5,512 nucleotides of DNA from JAASSS01 sp021767745. GTDB taxonomy: Bacteria > Pseudomonadota > Gammaproteobacteria > UBA5335. Made by a program: the position numbers and the translations under genes. Below the pieces are notes generated by a model. The model saw nothing but the letters and a program-made list of their open reading frames with translations, was not told the DNA's origin and did no database searches. Below are positions 1-5,399 of the stretch, piece by piece (positions within the stretch are counted from its first letter, which is position 1; each line of letters begins with the position of its first letter). The stretch spans positions 1-5,512 of the forward strand of contig JAXHVN010000030.1 in the NCBI GenBank assembly GCA_034189165.1, read 5' to 3'.

Positions 1-534
1 ACCGGCATCGGCGGTGATCTGCTGCTCGACGGCGCCTTCGGCTGGCGCGAGGGCTTCCTGCCGACTGACGGCGTCTTCGGGTGGCGCGACGATCGTCTCG
101 GCGAACGGGCCGTCCGGCGCCTGCGCCGGGAGATCCGGCGGGAGCTGCTCGCCGAAATCCTGCTCGACCCGATCGACGATCGCATCGGCATCGAAGCGCT
201 GCTGCGCCGCGATCGCAACCTGTTCGACAACAGCCGCCTGCTGAGCATCGGAGAACCCATCGATAACGACGGCATCTTCGAGCCGGGCCTGTTCGACTTC
301 GACGCCGGCCTTGAGGTGTTGACGGTCGTCGAGCCGCTGCGGCCAGGGCCGTTCGAGCCAGGGGTAGCCGGAGTACTCGAGGCCGCCATCCTCGACCAGC
401 AGGGCCTGCCGGACGACCCGGAGTTCATCGAGCTGAACGCAGTGGCGAACCTCGAGATCCTCGGCACCGAAGTGCTGAACATCCGCAACAACATCATCCG
501 CGTTCGGGCACCGGGCGGCGGTCCGTTGCAGTAG
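1..534 (+). CDS. Hypothetical protein, C-terminal part (5' end outside window)
   Basis: Frame 1 is open from the first base to a TAG at 532-534, giving the last 177 residues of a protein whose start lies outside the window. I do not recognise the family. The fragment has a 13-residue near-repeat at its left end (DGAFGWR at residues 10-16, DGVFGWR at 23-29) and a third related DGIF at 90-93. An Arg-rich, probably helical stretch follows (about 31-72), then an acidic segment rich in Gly, Pro and Phe (about 84-120). The tail is hydrophilic and ends in APGGGPLQ. No membrane segment, Cys cluster or catalytic motif is visible. That the frame is real is supported by continuous openness, G/C-rich third positions and an intrinsic terminator starting 24 bp after the stop. 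A secreted or envelope protein is possible but is only a guess. Confidence 0.75.
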   Translation, partial: TGIGGDLLLDGAFGWREGFLPTDGVFGWRDDRLGERAVRRLRREIRRELLAEILLDPIDDRIGIEALLRRDRNLFDNSRLLSIGEPIDNDGIFEPGLFDFDAGLEVLTVVEPLRPGPFEPGVAGVLEAAILDQQGLPDDPEFIELNAVANLEILGTEVLNIRNNIIRVRAPGGGPLQ

Positions 535-557
535 GCCTCGCGGCTCAGCGACAGTTG

Positions 558-586
558 TCAGGCGCCTGCGGGCGCCTGATTCTTTT
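558..586 (+). terminator. Rho-independent terminator after the left-edge gene
   Basis: A perfect 9-bp stem (TCAGGCGCC at 558-566 pairing with GGCGCCTGA at 571-579) closes a TGCG tetraloop and is followed directly by TTCTTTT at 580-586. It begins 24 bp after the TAG of the left-edge gene and precedes the tRNA-Arg promoter, so it should end transcription of the first unit. It is the only classical stem plus U-tract terminator I see in the window. Confidence 0.88.
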
Positions 587-636
587 GGGAGAGGCGTCGG
601 TGCGCTCAGCGCCGAAGCAACGCCCTCGCCCCGTGC

Positions 637-665
637 GCGACCGCAGCGCAGCGGATGCGTACAAT
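637..665 (+). promoter_or_regulatory. Putative sigma-70 promoter of tRNA-Arg
   Basis: TACAAT at 660-665 matches the -10 consensus at five of six bases and lies 31 bp before the mature tRNA 5' end. The hexamer 17 bp upstream, GCGACC at 637-642, is a poor -35 match (only the central GAC). Transcription would start near 672. The short leader contains a small stem, CCGGT (673-677) with ACCGG (681-685). The -10 is convincing and the -35 is weak. Confidence 0.5.
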
Positions 666-696
666 TGCCGATCCGGTCGAACCGGCCTTACCGAGC

Positions 697-773
697 GCCC
701 CGATAGCTCAGCAGGATAGAGCACGCGCCTCCTAAGCGCGGGGTCGTAGGTTCGAATCCTACTCGGGGCACCA
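697..773 (+). tRNA. tRNA-Arg (anticodon CCU)
   Basis: A complete 77-nt cloverleaf reads off directly. The acceptor stem is GCCCCGA (697-703) with TCGGGGC (763-769), the discriminator is A770, and CCA is encoded at 771-773. The D stem is GCTC (706-709) with GAGC (719-722), and G714-G715 sit in the D loop. The anticodon stem CGCGC (724-728) with GCGCG (736-740) encloses loop CTCCTAA, giving anticodon CCU at 731-733, which reads the Arg codon AGG. The T stem GTAGG (746-750) with CCTAC (758-762) encloses TTCGAAT. It stands alone, between the left-edge gene's terminator and a gene-poor stretch. tRNA-Arg genes of this type are known integration targets in other bacteria, but no integrase is visible here. 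Confidence 0.97.
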
Positions 774-1129
774 CCTACCGACAGGCGCAACACACCAGCC
801 CCTGGCGGCCTTGGTCCTCGGAGCCGGTCCAGCACCATCGGTTAGGCAGCAACTGCCGTTCCGATCCCTACGCCGACTCGCCTCATCCCTACATGGGCAT
901 CTGGTTCTTGGCCTCGCGCTCACATCACGCGGCGCGTCGAGCCTGTCCGGCGGAGGCAGACCCGATAGGTCCTGAGCCGTGAGGGGCCAAAGTGGACCCA
1001 CAGGAAGGCAGTTTGGAGGTCGATGGCAGCGTCAGCGCTTGCCGCCGATACTCTCACCCGAAGCTTCAGAGTTCCGGCGGCTGCTGTCGGCCTGCAGCGA
1101 AGGGGATCCGCCCGGATGCGAGGGGGAAA
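774..1129. other. Gene-poor stretch between the two tRNA genes
   Basis: This 356-bp interval has no ORF I can defend in any frame. It contains no T-rich intrinsic terminator for either tRNA. I found no duplicated tRNA 3' end that would mark an attachment site, and no paired terminal inverted repeats. Around 1106-1117 the sequence ATCCGCCCGGAT is a small palindrome just downstream of tRNA-Ser (- strand), too short to be a confident terminator. The stretch may hold the trailers of the two convergent tRNA transcripts or a decayed insertion, and I cannot tell which. Confidence 0.5.
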
Positions 1130-1220
1130 TGGCGGAGAGGGTGGGATTCGAACCCACGTGGAGCTTGCGCCCCCAACGGATTTCGAGTCCGCGCCGTTGT
1201 GACCGCTTCGGTACCTCTCC
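1130..1220 (-). tRNA. tRNA-Ser (anticodon CGA)
   Basis: Read on the minus strand, this is a class II tRNA of 91 nt including the encoded CCA (complement of TGG at 1130-1132). The acceptor stem pairs 1214-1220 (GGAGAGG) with 1134-1140 (CCTCTCC), and the discriminator is G at 1133, as expected for serine tRNAs. The D stem is CCG/CGG. The anticodon loop is CTCGAAA with anticodon CGA (1185-1183), reading UCG. A long variable arm has stem GGGGC/GCTCC around a GCAA tetraloop. The T arm is GTGGG, TTCGAAT, CCCAC. The gene faces tRNA-Arg across the gene-poor stretch and has its own promoter-like sequence on the other side. Confidence 0.97.
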
Positions 1221-1266
1221 GGTGCGGCGCCGGGCCGATACCAGCCGTCACCGCGTCCAGCCGCCT

Positions 1267-1295
1267 ATCATAGCCGGCTCGTGGCCGGGCTCCAA
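1267..1295 (-). promoter_or_regulatory. Putative sigma-70 promoter of tRNA-Ser
   Basis: On the minus strand, TTGGAG (1295-1290) and TATGAT (1272-1267) are separated by exactly 17 bp. The -10 matches consensus at five of six positions and the -35 keeps its TTG. Transcription would begin near 1260, about 40 bp before the mature tRNA 5' end at 1220. Just upstream, 1299-1313 forms a 6-bp hairpin (CGCTGC, loop GGT, GCAGCG) of unknown significance. Confidence 0.55.
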
Positions 1296-1396
1296 GCCCG
1301 CTGCGGTGCAGCGACCCGTCCCCGCTCTGCCTGCAGGCCAGCGCCACCACCGGCGGCCGACATTCGCACGCCCTCACCACCGCTCCCGCGGCGTTT

Positions 1397-1427
1397 TGTC
1401 ACATTCCCTCCGCGCGCGCGCCGGCTA
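1397..1427 (+). promoter_or_regulatory. Possible ECF sigma-factor promoter of the barrel gene
   Basis: TGTCACA at 1397-1403 matches the -35 element used by some ECF sigma-factor groups (ECF41-type promoters are TGTCACA followed by CGTC). The best -10 counterpart is CGGCTA at 1422-1427 after an 18-bp spacer, one base off CGTCTA. Most of the second half of the spacer is an alternating CG run (1411-1420). A start near 1435 would give a leader of about 40 nt before the ATG at 1477. A sigma-70 reading (TTGTCA at 1396-1401) has no acceptable -10 at 16-18 bp. No sigma-factor gene is in the window, so this remains tentative. Confidence 0.3.
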
Positions 1428-1476
1428 CCTTTACGCGCCGACGCCATGGAGGTGTCGGCACCACGAAGAGGAACGT

Positions 1477-2553
1477 ATGCACGTCGAGGCTTCAAAATTC
1501 ACCCGCTCCCGCATCTGCGCGATGGCGCTGCTGGCCGGTCCGCTGCTGGCTCATGCCCATGGTGACTGGGAGTCCGCCCGCGCCGACGCGCACGCGCCGA
1601 TCGGCGTGATGGGCGATCACGTCCATGGCGCCGGCGAATGGATGCTGGGCTACCGCTATATGCCCATGCAGCAGGAGGGCCTGCTGAATGGCTCGGATCG
1701 CGTCTCGCGCGAGGCCACCTACAGCAGCGTGGCCGACGGCGGCTTCGGTTATCACAACGCCCCGATCGACATGGACATGGCGATGCACATGTTCGAGGTG
1801 ATGTACGCGCCGACCGACCGGGTCACGCTGATGGCGATGTTCAACTACATCGACATGGACATGACCGCCGAGCTGCACAGCCACGGCGATCACCCGCCGA
1901 TCCGCTACGACATGGAATCCGACGGCCTCGGCGACACGGCGCTGAGCGCGCTGGTGCGCCTCACCCCCCTCGACAGCCCGCATCAGGTCATCGCGAACCT
2001 CGGCCTCACCCTGCCCACCGGCAGCATCACGGAGGACGATGACATGCCGCACGGTCCCGGCGGCGCGCCCATGGAAATGCGGCTGGAATACCCGATGCAG
2101 CTCGGGTCAGGCACCGTCGACCTGCAGCCGGGCCTGACCTATGTCGGCCAGGCCGCGCGCTGGTCCTGGGGTGGCCAGGGCATCGCGACCCTGCGCACGG
2201 GCACCAATGATGAGGGCTACACCCTCGGCAACCGCGCCAATCTGACCGGCTGGCTGGCCTATCTCTGGCGACAGGAACTGAGCACGTCGCTGAGGCTCGC
2301 CTACCTCACCTGGGGCAACCTCGACGGGCAGGACGATGAGATCCCGCCGATGATGTCGCCAGCGGCCGATCCGCGTGCCCAGGGGGGCGAGCGGCTGGAT
2401 GTCGGCGTCGGCACCAACTGGTACCTGTCGGGCGGCGTCCTGCGCGGGCACCGGCTCGGCCTCGAGTTCCTCGTGCCGATCGATCAGCGGCTGGATGGCC
2501 CGCAGCTCGAAACCGACTGGAGCGCCGTGCTGGGCTGGCAGTACGCCTTCTGA
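1477..2553 (+). CDS. Met/His-rich outer-membrane beta-barrel protein (MetA-deg-like 'transporter')
   Basis: The product is a 358-residue predicted outer-membrane barrel. ATG1477 is chosen because it follows GAAGAGGA (1465-1472) at suitable spacing and begins a clear signal peptide: basic n-region with R10 and R12, hydrophobic core I13-A25, and a likely cleavage after A25-H26-A27. The mature protein opens with a HAPIGVMGDH motif (39-48) and a GEWMLGYRYM strand (53-62). It then has runs of alternating Met (M99, 101, 103, 105; M119, 121; M127, 129), a HSHGDH cluster (134-139), SDGLGDT (148-154) and LTLPTGSI (177-184). It ends in LGWQYAF with terminal Phe, a normal Bam-recognised last strand. From memory these motifs match a full-length proteobacterial family annotated as transporter and related to Pfam Phenol_MetA_deg. 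Members often look metal-linked; copper or another soft metal is my inference from Met and His. The gene appears monocistronic and convergent with tadA. Confidence 0.85.
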   Translation: MHVEASKFTRSRICAMALLAGPLLAHAHGDWESARADAHAPIGVMGDHVHGAGEWMLGYRYMPMQQEGLLNGSDRVSREATYSSVADGGFGYHNAPIDMDMAMHMFEVMYAPTDRVTLMAMFNYIDMDMTAELHSHGDHPPIRYDMESDGLGDTALSALVRLTPLDSPHQVIANLGLTLPTGSITEDDDMPHGPGGAPMEMRLEYPMQLGSGTVDLQPGLTYVGQAARWSWGGQGIATLRTGTNDEGYTLGNRANLTGWLAYLWRQELSTSLRLAYLTWGNLDGQDDEIPPMMSPAADPRAQGGERLDVGVGTNWYLSGGVLRGHRLGLEFLVPIDQRLDGPQLETDWSAVLGWQYAF

Positions 2554-2562
2554 CGCCGGCCC

Positions 2563-2596
2563 TGGCTGGCGCGCCGCCTGCGTGGCGCGCCAGCCA
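2563..2596. terminator. Strong hairpin between convergent genes, probable bidirectional terminator
   Basis: A perfect 13-bp stem pairs 2563-2575 with 2584-2596 around an 8-nt loop (2576-2583), starting 10 bp after the barrel gene's stop codon. Each arm contains GGCGCGCC. There is no U-tract on either strand, so it is not a classical intrinsic terminator. Its place between convergent barrel and tadA genes suggests an RNA 3'-end stabiliser or a U-less stop acting on both transcripts. Confidence 0.55.
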
Positions 2597-2693
2597 ATAC
2601 CACCACGGCGGAAGCGAGGCCACGCGGGCGAAGTACGGTAGCGCCGACGGACAGCGGGTGCGGTTGAAGCCGCGGGACGGGCAGCAGTGGACG

Positions 2694-3173
2694 CTAGCCG
2701 GCCGAGCGCCGGCGTGCCCGGAAGAAGCGCTGCAGCAGCGCAGCAGATTCTTCCGCCAACACACCGCCCTGCGCCGGCAGCCGATGATTCAGCGCGTTCG
2801 CCTCCAGCAACCGGTAGCAGCTGTGCACCGCGCCGGTCTTGGGGTCGGTCGCGCCGTAGACGAGCCGCGCCACCCGCGCGTGGATGATCGCGCCCACGCA
2901 CATCAGGCACGGCTCCAGCGTCACGTAGAGCGTACTGCCGGGCAGGCGGTAGTTGCCGGCCTGCTGCCCCGCCTCCCGCAGCGCCCGCACCTCGGCATGC
3001 GCGGTGGGATCGTGCAACCCGATCGGCCGGTTGTAGCCGCGGCCGATGGCCCGCCCTTGCTGCACCAGCACCGCACCGACCGGCACCTCGCCGGCTGCCT
3101 CGGCCGCCGCCGCCAGGCCCAGCGCCTCGCGCATCCAGGCCACATCGGCCGCTGCCTGTGTCGCCTCGCTCAC
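2694..3173 (-). CDS. tadA: tRNA-specific adenosine deaminase TadA
   Basis: TadA deaminates adenosine 34 to inosine in the wobble position of tRNA-Arg(ACG), letting one tRNA read CGU, CGC and CGA; it acts in the cytosol as a homodimer. The 159-residue product carries the whole fold: EVPVGAVLV (29-37), the RNA-contacting region GYNRPIGLHDP (46-56), HAE with zinc ligand H59 and proton-shuttle E61, and PCLMC with zinc ligands C89 and C92. ATDPKTGA (108-115) and NHR (129-131) follow, then a C-terminal basic helix ending FFRARRRSAG. Length and motif spacing agree with the E. coli enzyme (about 167 residues). GTG3173 is chosen because it gives a normal N-terminus ahead of WMREAL. It has no good Shine-Dalgarno site. 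GTG at 3185, or an ATG at residue 14, are alternatives. The GTG overlaps the stop of a small upstream ORF as GTGA, so coupled translation is possible. The substrate tRNA is not the tRNA-Arg(CCU) found in this window. Confidence 0.95.
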   Translation of the reverse strand: MSEATQAAADVAWMREALGLAAAAEAAGEVPVGAVLVQQGRAIGRGYNRPIGLHDPTAHAEVRALREAGQQAGNYRLPGSTLYVTLEPCLMCVGAIIHARVARLVYGATDPKTGAVHSCYRLLEANALNHRLPAQGGVLAEESAALLQRFFRARRRSAG

Positions 3174-3331
3174 GCCGGCCGGCACCGGCCGAAGCCCGCC
3201 ATGATCGTATCGCACCCGCGAGCGCAGCCCCGCCCGGCGGTCACCGGCGGCAACACCGCCCGCCGCGCCGTCGACGCGGCGGATGCGCGATGGCCGCATG
3301 CATGGGTGACGACTGCGGTATCCGTCCGCAT
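3170..3331 (-). CDS. Possible 53-residue leader ORF coupled to tadA
   Basis: ATG at 3331-3329 follows the strongest ribosome-binding sequence in the window, AAGGGAGGGG (3345-3336), with GGAGG 6 nt before the ATG. The frame runs 53 codons to a TGA at 3172-3170 that overlaps the tadA GTG start as GTGA, a common translational-coupling arrangement. The peptide (begins MRTDTAVVTH, ends FGRCRPA) has no known domain; it is rich in Ala and Arg with four Cys (13, 37, 41, 51). Its composition looks like what any open frame in GC-rich DNA would give, so the initiation and overlap signals, not the protein, argue for it. It may be a leader ORF that delivers ribosomes to tadA, or chance. Confidence 0.3.
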   Translation of the reverse strand: MRTDTAVVTHACGHRASAASTARRAVLPPVTAGRGCARGCDTIMAGFGRCRPA

Positions 3332-3335
3332 TGAG

Positions 3336-3345
3336 CCCCTCCCTT
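3336..3345 (-). promoter_or_regulatory. Strong Shine-Dalgarno site ahead of the tadA leader ORF
   Basis: On the minus strand AAGGGAGGGG lies just before CTCA and the ATG at 3331. It fits the anti-SD sequence far better than anything before the tadA GTG itself. Ribosomes loaded here would be set in the 53-codon frame, not in the tadA frame. Confidence 0.4.
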
Positions 3346-3361
3346 CTCGCCGATCGGAGCC

Positions 3362-3390
3362 ACTGTGACGGCAGCGGCAGCGCGCGGCAA
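3362..3390 (-). promoter_or_regulatory. Weak candidate promoter for the tadA transcript
   Basis: On the minus strand TTGCCG (3390-3385) and CACAGT (3367-3362) are 17 bp apart. The -35 matches consensus at four of six bases and the -10 at only three. A start near 3355 would leave a short leader before the Shine-Dalgarno site at 3345-3336, which is the only positional support. The true promoter could equally lie elsewhere. Confidence 0.2.
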
Positions 3391-3458
3391 TCCGGCCGCC
3401 GGCGAGCCGCATACCTTGGCGAGCCGGCAGCCTCTGCGCCCCGCGCCCCCGCAGCCAG

Positions 3459-3478
3459 CCGCCCGCCAGGGCGGGCGG
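3459..3478. repeat. Perfect GC inverted repeat
   Basis: CCGCCCGCC (3459-3467) and GGCGGGCGG (3470-3478) are exact inverted copies separated by AG. As RNA the terminal pairs would open to form a usable loop. There is no U-tract on either side, so a terminator role is unlikely on sequence grounds. It lies upstream of the candidate tadA promoter and downstream of SulP, both on the minus strand. Confidence 0.5.
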
Positions 3479-3640
3479 TGACTCGCCGCGGGCAACGGCG
3501 ACGGCGCCAGCCGCTGCTGCATGGTGGCACGTTCGTGGCGGCGTGCCGTCGGACCACGGCAATCGGGCACCCGTCTGCGCCGGCCCGGGCAAACCCCCGC
3601 CGCGCTCGTCAGTGGCATTGGGCAGCGCCTTAGCCATCCA

Positions 3641-3688
3641 CGCCGGTGGCGGGCCGGTAGCAACGTGGCCACGGCGGGCGCACCGGCG
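3641..3688 (-). repeat. Inverted repeat downstream of the SulP gene
   Basis: CACCGGCG (3681-3688) and CGCCGGTG (3641-3648) form 8-bp inverted arms around 32 bp that itself contains the CGTGGCCACG palindrome (3664-3673). The structure begins 13 bp past the SulP stop on the minus strand. No U-tract follows, so any role in ending the SulP transcript would be as a stabiliser or as part of a Rho-dependent end. Confidence 0.35.
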
Positions 3689-3701
3689 CGGATGTCGGTC
3701 G

Positions 3702-5177
3702 TCAGTGGCCCATCAGGCGCTCGACCGCCTCCGGCTTATCGTGCACCGCGAAGCGATCCACCATGGTGGCGCTGGCTTCATTGAGGCCGATCACCTCCAC
3801 TGCGACGCCTGCGCGGCGGAACCTCGCGATCACCTTGTCCAGTGCGCTGATGGCGGTGATGTCCCAGAAATGGGCGCGGCTGACGTCGATGCGGACGCGC
3901 TCGACCGATTCGCCGTAGTCGAACGCGTGGATGAAAGTGTCGGCAGAGGCGAAAAAGACCTGTCCGGTGATCTCATACGTGCGCCCGCGGCCCTGCGCGT
4001 CGGCGCGCGATCCGATGTGCAGCACCTGCCCGACCTTGTGGGCGAAGAAGAACCCCGATAGCAGCACGCCGGTCACCACACCCTGCGCCAGGTCGTGCGT
4101 GGCCACGGTCACCGCCACGGTGGCCAGCATCACCACGCTGGAGCTGCGCGGGTAGGCACGCAGGTTGCGGATCGACTCCCAGTTGAAGGTGCTGATCGAG
4201 ACCATGATCATCACCGCCACCAGCGCCGCCATCGGAATCTGCGCCACCCACTCGCCGGCGAAGACCACCAGCACCAGCAGGAACAGGCCAGCCGCCAGGG
4301 TGGACAGCCGGCCCCGACCGCCGGACTTCACGTTGATCACCGACTGCCCGATCATCGCGCAGCCGGCCATGCCGCCCAGGAAGCCCGCACCGATGTTGGC
4401 CACGCCCTGGCCGACGCACTCGCGATTCTTGTTGCTTTCGGTCTCGGTGAAGTCGTCGATGATCGAGGCCGTCATCATCGACTCCAGCAGGCCCACCGCC
4501 GCCAGCGTGGCGGACACCGGCAGGATGATCTGCAGCGTCTCCAGCGTCAGCGGCACCTCGGGCAGCAGGAAGATCGGCAGGCTGTCGGGCAGCTCGCCCA
4601 TGTCGCCGACGGTGCGGATATCCAGCCCCAGCGCGATGGCGACGGCCGTCAGCACCAGGATGGCGACCAGCGGCGAGGGCACCGCGCGGGTCACCAGCGG
4701 CAACAGATAGATGATGCCAAGACCGGCGGCCACCATCGCGTAGACCACCCAGGTCACGTTCGTCAGCTCCGGCACCTGCGACATGAAGATCAGGATGGCC
4801 AGCGCGTTCACGAAACCGGTGATCACCGAGCGGGAGACGAACCGCATCAGCGAGCCCAGCTTGAGCCAGCCGGCGAGGATCTGCAGCACGCCGGTCAGCA
4901 CCGTGGCCGCCAGCAGGTACTGCAGGCCGTGCTCCCGGACCAGCGTCACCATCACCAGCGCCATGGCGCCGGTAGCGGCGGAGATCATGCCCGGCCGGCC
5001 GCCGGCAAAGGCGATCACCACGGCGATGCAGAAGGAGGCATAGAGCCCGACCTTCGGATCGACGCCGGCGATGATCGAGAACGCGATGGCCTCCGGGATC
5101 AGCGCCAGGGCGACCAGCAGGCCCGCCAGCAGATCACCGCGGACGTTGCCGAACCACGCCTGTCGAGTCGATTGCAT
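3702..5177 (-). CDS. SulP family inorganic anion permease with STAS domain
   Basis: This is an inner-membrane anion transporter of the SLC26/SulP family, which move sulfate, bicarbonate or other anions, usually with Na+ or H+. The substrate cannot be read from sequence. The 491-residue product is complete. NVRGDLLAGL (11-20) and ALIPEAIAFSIIAGVDPKVG (25-44) form the signature of the first segments. About a dozen further hydrophobic segments run to about residue 380, including GFVNALAILIF (121-131), SPLVAILVLTAVAIALGL (168-185), GGMAGCAMIGQSVINVKSGG (268-287) and IPMAALVAVMIMVSIST (314-330). A C-terminal cytoplasmic STAS domain spans about 399-491, with DVSRAHFWDITAISALDK (431-448) at the position of the usual conserved loop. 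ATG5177 fits the family N-terminus; an in-frame ATG5252 would add 25 atypical residues. A weak GGA lies about 9 nt before ATG5177. No carbonic anhydrase or Cys-biosynthesis neighbour is present to suggest the substrate. Confidence 0.95.
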   Translation of the reverse strand: MQSTRQAWFGNVRGDLLAGLLVALALIPEAIAFSIIAGVDPKVGLYASFCIAVVIAFAGGRPGMISAATGAMALVMVTLVREHGLQYLLAATVLTGVLQILAGWLKLGSLMRFVSRSVITGFVNALAILIFMSQVPELTNVTWVVYAMVAAGLGIIYLLPLVTRAVPSPLVAILVLTAVAIALGLDIRTVGDMGELPDSLPIFLLPEVPLTLETLQIILPVSATLAAVGLLESMMTASIIDDFTETESNKNRECVGQGVANIGAGFLGGMAGCAMIGQSVINVKSGGRGRLSTLAAGLFLLVLVVFAGEWVAQIPMAALVAVMIMVSISTFNWESIRNLRAYPRSSSVVMLATVAVTVATHDLAQGVVTGVLLSGFFFAHKVGQVLHIGSRADAQGRGRTYEITGQVFFASADTFIHAFDYGESVERVRIDVSRAHFWDITAISALDKVIARFRRAGVAVEVIGLNEASATMVDRFAVHDKPEAVERLMGH

Positions 5178-5234
5178 GCAGATTCCATCGTGAGGCGCGG
5201 CACCGGCCGGCGGGGGGTCGCCGGACGATCCGCA

Positions 5235-5250
5235 GGTGCTTGCAAGCGCC
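5235..5250. promoter_or_regulatory. Palindrome GGTGCTTGCAAGCGCC, possible operator
   Basis: The 16-mer is an inverted repeat with one mismatched pair, and its centre GCTTGCAAGC (5238-5247) is a perfect 10-bp palindrome. It ends 58 bp before the SulP ATG at 5177. Size and symmetry suit a dimeric regulator's half-sites, but no regulator gene is present and no second copy is visible. Confidence 0.3.
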
Positions 5251-5254
5251 ATCG

Positions 5255-5288
5255 GTTACCGGCTGCAGGCTGCCGCAGCGGCAGTAAC
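5255..5288 (-). other. Two alternative stem-loops in the SulP leader
   Basis: On the minus strand GTTAC (5288-5284) can pair with GTAAC (5259-5255), and GCTGC inside pairs with GCAGC, forming one long interrupted stem. Alternatively CTGCCG (5284-5279) pairs with CGGCAG (5275-5270) as a compact 6-bp hairpin with a 3-nt loop. The two cannot form together. Whether this segment is transcribed is unknown. Confidence 0.25.
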
Positions 5289-5399
5289 AGGCAACGGCCG
5301 CGCGCCATGCGCGAAGAGCGCTCGCCGGCAGCCGTATGGCGCCCTTCAGAACCCCGGCGAGGAGCAGCGCAACCCAGGCACTGCAGCAATAGTGAATTC

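Larger units (their letters stand above)
3174..3701. other. 528-bp stretch between tadA and the SulP gene
   Basis: Apart from the doubtful 53-codon ORF and its signals, I see no gene here. Several longer open frames exist on both strands, but their products are Arg-, Ala- and Pro-rich with no motif, typical of non-coding GC-rich DNA. Structured elements include a 9-bp perfect hairpin at 3459-3478 with a 2-base centre, a CGTGGCCACG palindrome at 3664-3673, and 8-bp arms CGCCGGTG (3641-3648) and CACCGGCG (3681-3688). I looked for the conserved core of the small SRP RNA on both strands and did not find it. Confidence 0.5.

Noticed and set aside
545..838. Minus-strand ORF containing SRIRTYDPALRRRVLYPAEL
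   Set aside because: This is the familiar false protein made by reading the antisense strand of a tRNA gene; it overlaps tRNA-Arg at 697-773.
979..1040. GGCCAAAGTGGACC and nearby words vaguely like sequence flanking insertion elements
   Set aside because: No second end, target duplication or transposase remnant is visible, and the resemblance is from memory only.
979..1476. Upstream extension of the barrel gene's frame, and an overlapping + frame with GWDSNPR
   Set aside because: The strings VGFEPT and GWDSNPR are known artefacts of translating across tRNA-Ser. The signal peptide and ribosome-binding site fix the barrel gene's start at 1477.
1492..2052. His- and Val-rich 186-codon ORF on the minus strand
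   Set aside because: It is the antisense shadow of the Met/His-rich barrel gene; its odd composition comes from complementing ATG and CAC codons.
2107..2910. 267-codon minus-strand ORF spanning the barrel and tadA 3' regions
   Set aside because: It is antisense to one well-supported gene and out of frame with the other. The tadA motifs H-A-E and PCxxC are in a different frame.
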